Below, in pieces: positions 46,091 through 49,284 of a DNA stretch of 49,284 nt. The stretch is taken from the NCBI GenBank assembly GCA_022760475.1, contig JALEFZ010000018.1:1-49284 (forward strand), in the 5' to 3' direction. Origin of the DNA: Bacteroidia bacterium. GTDB taxonomy: Bacteria; Bacteroidota; Bacteroidia; J057. Position 1 is the first letter of the stretch, and the number at the start of each line of letters is the position of its first letter. Made by a program: the position numbers and the translations under genes. The notes under the pieces were generated by a model. The model had not been told where the DNA came from and did no database searches. It worked only from the letters and a program-made list of their open reading frames with translations.

Positions 46091-47659
46091 ATGAAATTCA
46101 GCTTCCTCTCTCTGACAATAATCTGGTGTATGATTGGCCTAATGGCTTGCCAATCGGAAGATAAAAACGATCAGTTACCCAGAATTGCCATCACAGGCCT
46201 TGCGATCGAGTCCAGCACCTTTTCTCCAGCCCTGACCCATATGGAAGCCTTTCATCATAAGGAAAAAGAGGCTGTTTTCAGCTATTATCCATTTTTATCG
46301 GAAGATAGTCCCCAACGCAAACAGGCAAAGTGGTATCCAGCCTTGTACGGTCATGCCTTGCCAGGAGGCATCGTTACTCACAGCGCTTATGACAGCCTAG
46401 TCTCCAGAACACTTGAAATCCTAAAGCAAAACCTTCCCTATGATGGACTTTTCCTGGACATTCATGGAGCAATGAGTGTGGTAGGATTGGATGATCCAGA
46501 AGCAGATTTTATCAAAAAAGTAAGGAAACTGGTAGGCCCAGCATGTATCATTTCTACCTGTATGGACCTCCACGGCAATGTTTCAATGAAATTAGCCAAG
46601 GAGACGGACTTGATGACCTGTTTTAGAATGGCTCCTCATGAAGATGAGTTGGAATCCAAACAACGAGCCGTCGACAACCTCTTGTTACGCCTTGAGCAAA
46701 AGAAAGGGAAACCCTCATACAAGGCATGGGTTCCTGTTCCCATTCTATTGGCTGGTGAACAAACCAGTACCCGAATAGAGCCGGGAAAAGGCCTTTATGG
46801 AATGGTCGAGCCTATCACAAGGAGAGAAGGGATATTAGACGCAGCCATTTGGGTAGGGTACGCTTGGGCTGATGAACCCAGGAATAGGGCTGCGGTCATG
46901 GTAACAGGAGATGATGAAGAAGCTGTAAAAAAGGCTGCTGAAGAATTGGCCATGCGTTTCTGGGAACTTAGGAAGGAATTTGAATTTGTGGCCCCTACCC
47001 TCCCCTTCGAAGAAGCAATGAAACAGGCATTTGAAAGTCCTAAAAAACCCTTCCTTGTTAGTGATATGGGAGACAACCCTACTGCGGGTGGAGCAGGAGA
47101 TGTAAGCTGGACTTTAACAGAAATTTTAAAACTTCCACAAATGCAGTCCCCAAAAGGGAAAAAATTGGTTTATGCTTCTATTCCAGGGCCTGATTTGGTC
47201 GCTAAGGCCGTGGAAAAAGGAGTAGGTCAAGAGGTAGAGGGCATGGTTGGTGCCATGGTAGATGATCGTTTTGCCCCACCTTTGAAAATAAAAGGAATCG
47301 TCAAGGCCATCAAACATGGAGATATTCATGCTGAAACAGAGGTGGTGGTACAAACCGGAAGGGCACTTGTGATAGTAACCAAAAGGAGAAAACCCTACCA
47401 TAAACTCAAGGACTTTACGGACCTCAATTTGACGGCTGAGGACATGGATATTCTAGTTGTAAAAATCGGATACCTTGTTCCTGAATTATATGAATTACAA
47501 AAGGGATGGGTTATGGCCTTAACTCCTGGAGGAGTTGACCAAGACCTGGTCCGATTGGGATACAAAAGGCTTACTCGTCCGATTTTTCCTCTTGACCCAG
47601 AAATGGAAGCTCCTGACTTGAGTGCGCGTATGATTCCTCTTTCTCATGAAACTTTATGA
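46091..47659 (+). CDS. M81-family (MlrC-like) metallopeptidase lipoprotein
   Basis: From the ATG at 46091 the product is 522 aa with a signal peptide MKFSFLSLTIIWCMIGLMAC ending in a lipobox Cys20. The M81 core is clear: RIAITGLAIESSTFSP, GLFLDIHGAM, CMDLHGNVS, RMAPHEDE and a long second half (KKPFLVSDMGDNPTAGGAGDVSWT) typical of MlrC proteins. Named members open the linear form of microcystin, but most natural substrates are unknown. Lipidation predicts activity at the periplasmic or outer-membrane face. An in-frame TTG at 46073 within the cutC stop would add six residues but displaces the signal peptide. Confidence 0.88.
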   Translation: MKFSFLSLTIIWCMIGLMACQSEDKNDQLPRIAITGLAIESSTFSPALTHMEAFHHKEKEAVFSYYPFLSEDSPQRKQAKWYPALYGHALPGGIVTHSAYDSLVSRTLEILKQNLPYDGLFLDIHGAMSVVGLDDPEADFIKKVRKLVGPACIISTCMDLHGNVSMKLAKETDLMTCFRMAPHEDELESKQRAVDNLLLRLEQKKGKPSYKAWVPVPILLAGEQTSTRIEPGKGLYGMVEPITRREGILDAAIWVGYAWADEPRNRAAVMVTGDDEEAVKKAAEELAMRFWELRKEFEFVAPTLPFEEAMKQAFESPKKPFLVSDMGDNPTAGGAGDVSWTLTEILKLPQMQSPKGKKLVYASIPGPDLVAKAVEKGVGQEVEGMVGAMVDDRFAPPLKIKGIVKAIKHGDIHAETEVVVQTGRALVIVTKRRKPYHKLKDFTDLNLTAEDMDILVVKIGYLVPELYELQKGWVMALTPGGVDQDLVRLGYKRLTRPIFPLDPEMEAPDLSARMIPLSHETL

Positions 47660-47665
47660 TAAGAA

Positions 47666-47696
47666 GCCCCAAGTTCCCTTGATCAGAACTTGGGGC
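47666..47696. terminator. Bidirectional terminator between convergent genes
   Basis: A perfect 11-bp GC-containing stem (47666-47676 with 47686-47696) has a 9-nt loop. T-rich tails are short on both sides, but its position between two convergent stops supports a terminator role. Confidence 0.7.
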
Positions 47697-47703
47697 CTTG
47701 CTT

Positions 47704-48390
47704 TTACCACCTCCTCAAGAAATAGGTAGGGCCTAGATAAACGTCCCCAGCTTTTTCCCATTCATCATCAGGGACTTCATCTTTTGACTTTAGTCCCCAA
47801 TTTCTTCTAAAGTAGGCATTGACTCCAATTCCGACTGAACGTTCCAATATCATATCCAGGTGGGCCCCAAGTTCAGCTCCGTGGTATGGCAAAATCCTTG
47901 AAGCCATGGGTTCGGTTGTCGTTTCATAACAGGTAAGAACGTAGCTGAATCGTGTACCTGCGGTTAGGTATGGACGTTCTGAAAGCCTCCCAGAGAAAGT
48001 ATAGGATGGCATTCCTGTGACTGCCAATTTATAAGAGGAAAGTTGACTTTTACCATCATTCTTTCTCAGAAGCCTGCCATGAATACCCAAGGCGACGAAT
48101 GGCCTTCCTCGCTGGCGAATCGGAGCATACATCCCGGCGACGAGTTGTGCATTTTTTAGCTGAAAGCTCTCTTCAAAAGGAAATTGCCATTCTGCACTAA
48201 AATCTCTAAAAGAAGTGCCTCCACCTGAACGGTAAATGTATCCCAGGCTTAAGGATGCCTTTCCGTCCCACTTTAGTCCAAGCGTCCAGCTATGTCGCCC
48301 GATGCTTTGAAAACCATAGAAAGGCTGTGCATTTACCAGAGAAAAACAAAGGCTAATGAAGAATAAGGCCGATATAATAATCTTTTTCAT
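47704..48390 (-). CDS. Outer-membrane beta-barrel-like protein
   Basis: The 228-aa protein has a signal peptide (MKKIIISALFFISLCFSLVNAQ) and a mature part of alternating amphipathic strands with aromatic and Gly residues, ending in the YFLRRW-type terminal strand with a C-terminal aromatic residue typical of barrels. No enzymatic motif is visible. It starts 5 bases after the stop of the neighbouring barrel gene at 48396, so the two are translationally linked and probably function together. Confidence 0.6.
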   Translation of the reverse strand: MKKIIISALFFISLCFSLVNAQPFYGFQSIGRHSWTLGLKWDGKASLSLGYIYRSGGGTSFRDFSAEWQFPFEESFQLKNAQLVAGMYAPIRQRGRPFVALGIHGRLLRKNDGKSQLSSYKLAVTGMPSYTFSGRLSERPYLTAGTRFSYVLTCYETTTEPMASRILPYHGAELGAHLDMILERSVGIGVNAYFRRNWGLKSKDEVPDDEWEKAGDVYLGPTYFLRRW

Positions 48391-48395
48391 GGCGA

Positions 48396-49284
48396 TCAGT
48401 TTTTTGAATTAAGGGTGGAAATGACTCTAATTGAAAATCCTCTTTTGTTGGATCTACGGCTTGAGCTTACTACGAAAGGAGGGTTTCGCATGGAGTAATA
48501 ATCAAGTTGAGCTTCTAAAGGGATTTTCCCTTTGCTTAGTCTTTTTAATGGAAGGATGATTCCAAAACCATAGGTAATGTCTTTGACTACAGAAAGGTTG
48601 TTCGAATTGTCCATATCATCTTCAGATTGCCTGAACCAGCCCATTCGCAAGGCGACCAGGTCATAGGCAACAATTTCTCCTCCCATTCTGAAAGCATTCC
48701 GAACGTCGGAATTGAACAGGTTCTGGATTTCAGTGCTAACTGTATAATTCAGGGGAAAAGGAGCCGAAGTTAATTCCCGCTTCCATGCAATGCCATACCT
48801 CCCAATGATGGGGAACCAATTGTCAGATGAAAGTCCATCAGGCGCTGTGAACTCAATCTCACTTCCAAGGAAGTTGATGATGCCAACACCAAACTGCAAC
48901 TCACCCAAATCCTCCAATGGCAGTACATAAAGGCTGCCAAGGTCAAAGTAAATGCTTCTGGCTGCATTTACCTCATCGAATAATTTCCAGGAAAAGAGGT
49001 GAATATTTGCTCCTACAAATAAGTTTTCAAGTGGTTCAGCAGCAGCAGAAAATATAAGATCATTGATTACAGGGCGATTCAAAGGGTAATCAATTCCTTG
49101 TATATCTACTTCAAAACTGGATTCACCAATGGCAAGATTCCTTAAACTTAATCCAAGGACCCACTTTTGATTTATTCTTTTGGCATAATTCAAAAAATGG
49201 TAGTCACTATTGACAAGCAAATAAAATGGCCCTGAGGTAGAGCCCATCGCTTGCCAATCTTTGATGTTACCCATTCCAGCAGGA
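48396..49284 (-). CDS. Outer-membrane protein of PorV/PorQ-like barrel type, 5' end outside window
   Basis: The frame remains open to the window edge (P-A-G before the first in-frame Met at 49274), so the N-terminus is missing. The visible 295 residues begin PAGMGNIKDWQAMGSTSGPFYLLVN, resembling the early region of FadL/PorV-like barrels. They continue as amphipathic strands to a C-terminal FSIRVISTLNSKN. It may be a T9SS-associated barrel or a general FadL-type porin; PorP/SprF is less likely because the characteristic start is not seen. Co-transcribed with the next barrel gene. Confidence 0.5.
   Translation of the reverse strand, partial: PAGMGNIKDWQAMGSTSGPFYLLVNSDYHFLNYAKRINQKWVLGLSLRNLAIGESSFEVDIQGIDYPLNRPVINDLIFSAAAEPLENLFVGANIHLFSWKLFDEVNAARSIYFDLGSLYVLPLEDLGELQFGVGIINFLGSEIEFTAPDGLSSDNWFPIIGRYGIAWKRELTSAPFPLNYTVSTEIQNLFNSDVRNAFRMGGEIVAYDLVALRMGWFRQSEDDMDNSNNLSVVKDITYGFGIILPLKRLSKGKIPLEAQLDYYSMRNPPFVVSSSRRSNKRGFSIRVISTLNSKN

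Overview
This window looks like a chromosomal segment of a Bacteroidota bacterium, probably from the Cytophagia or Saprospiria side of the phylum. That is an inference from gene content. The window has type IX secretion (T9SS) cargo with both type A and type B C-terminal sorting domains, an exosortase N (XrtN) pair, a C-terminally fused DAHP synthase/chorismate mutase, many Bac-type lipoprotein signals, and few clear Shine-Dalgarno sites. No tRNA, rRNA, CRISPR array, insertion sequence or phage gene was recognised, so this looks like core and envelope-related chromosome rather than a mobile island.

Layout. 1-6.0 kb (+): the 3' part of a very large cytochrome c/PA14/beta-propeller/DUF1080 protein, an outer-membrane barrel-like protein and a membrane-anchored lytic transglycosylase-like protein. 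6.1-10.2 kb (-): a Phe/Tyr biosynthesis operon (pheA, aminotransferase, tyrA, DAHP synthase/chorismate mutase). It is preceded by a 19-residue leader peptide in which 8 residues are Phe or Tyr, and by an overlapping terminator/antiterminator. This is a complete transcription attenuator and the most striking element in the window. 10.4-11.8 kb (-): hisS. 12-17.9 kb (+): SPFH protein, nucleotidyltransferase, YdeI-like protein, a 43-aa membrane microprotein, a Fur-family regulator, a STAS protein, purA and an AlbA_2-HTH protein.

18-27.4 kb (+): two secreted T9SS type B proteins. The second is 2101 aa and carries 18 tandem domains of about 76 aa, themselves arranged as five copies of a three-domain block. 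27.4-31.5 kb (-): a lipoprotein, a HerA-like ATPase (DUF853) and a NamZ-type (DUF1343) lipoprotein. 31.6-37.6 kb (+): FtsX-like permease, nnr, a nucleoid-associated (NA37) protein and a T9SS type A protein. 37.7-43.6 kb (-): exosortase N, its PEP-CTERM-like VIT partner and a T9SS-sorted S8 peptidase. 43.7-49.3 kb: a membrane protein, a thioredoxin-fold lipoprotein, cutC translationally coupled to an M81-family lipoprotein, and two outer-membrane barrel-like proteins, the last cut by the window edge.

How the parts relate. The aromatic operon encodes the first step of the pathway (DAHP synthase), the chorismate mutase branch point, both terminal branches and a transaminase. A leader that senses charged tRNA-Phe and tRNA-Tyr would therefore control the whole Phe/Tyr route. 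The envelope genes show two protein-sorting systems side by side: T9SS for at least four cargo proteins here, and XrtN for one dedicated membrane substrate. All functional calls come from reading motifs, gene order and hairpins by eye; no database search was run.
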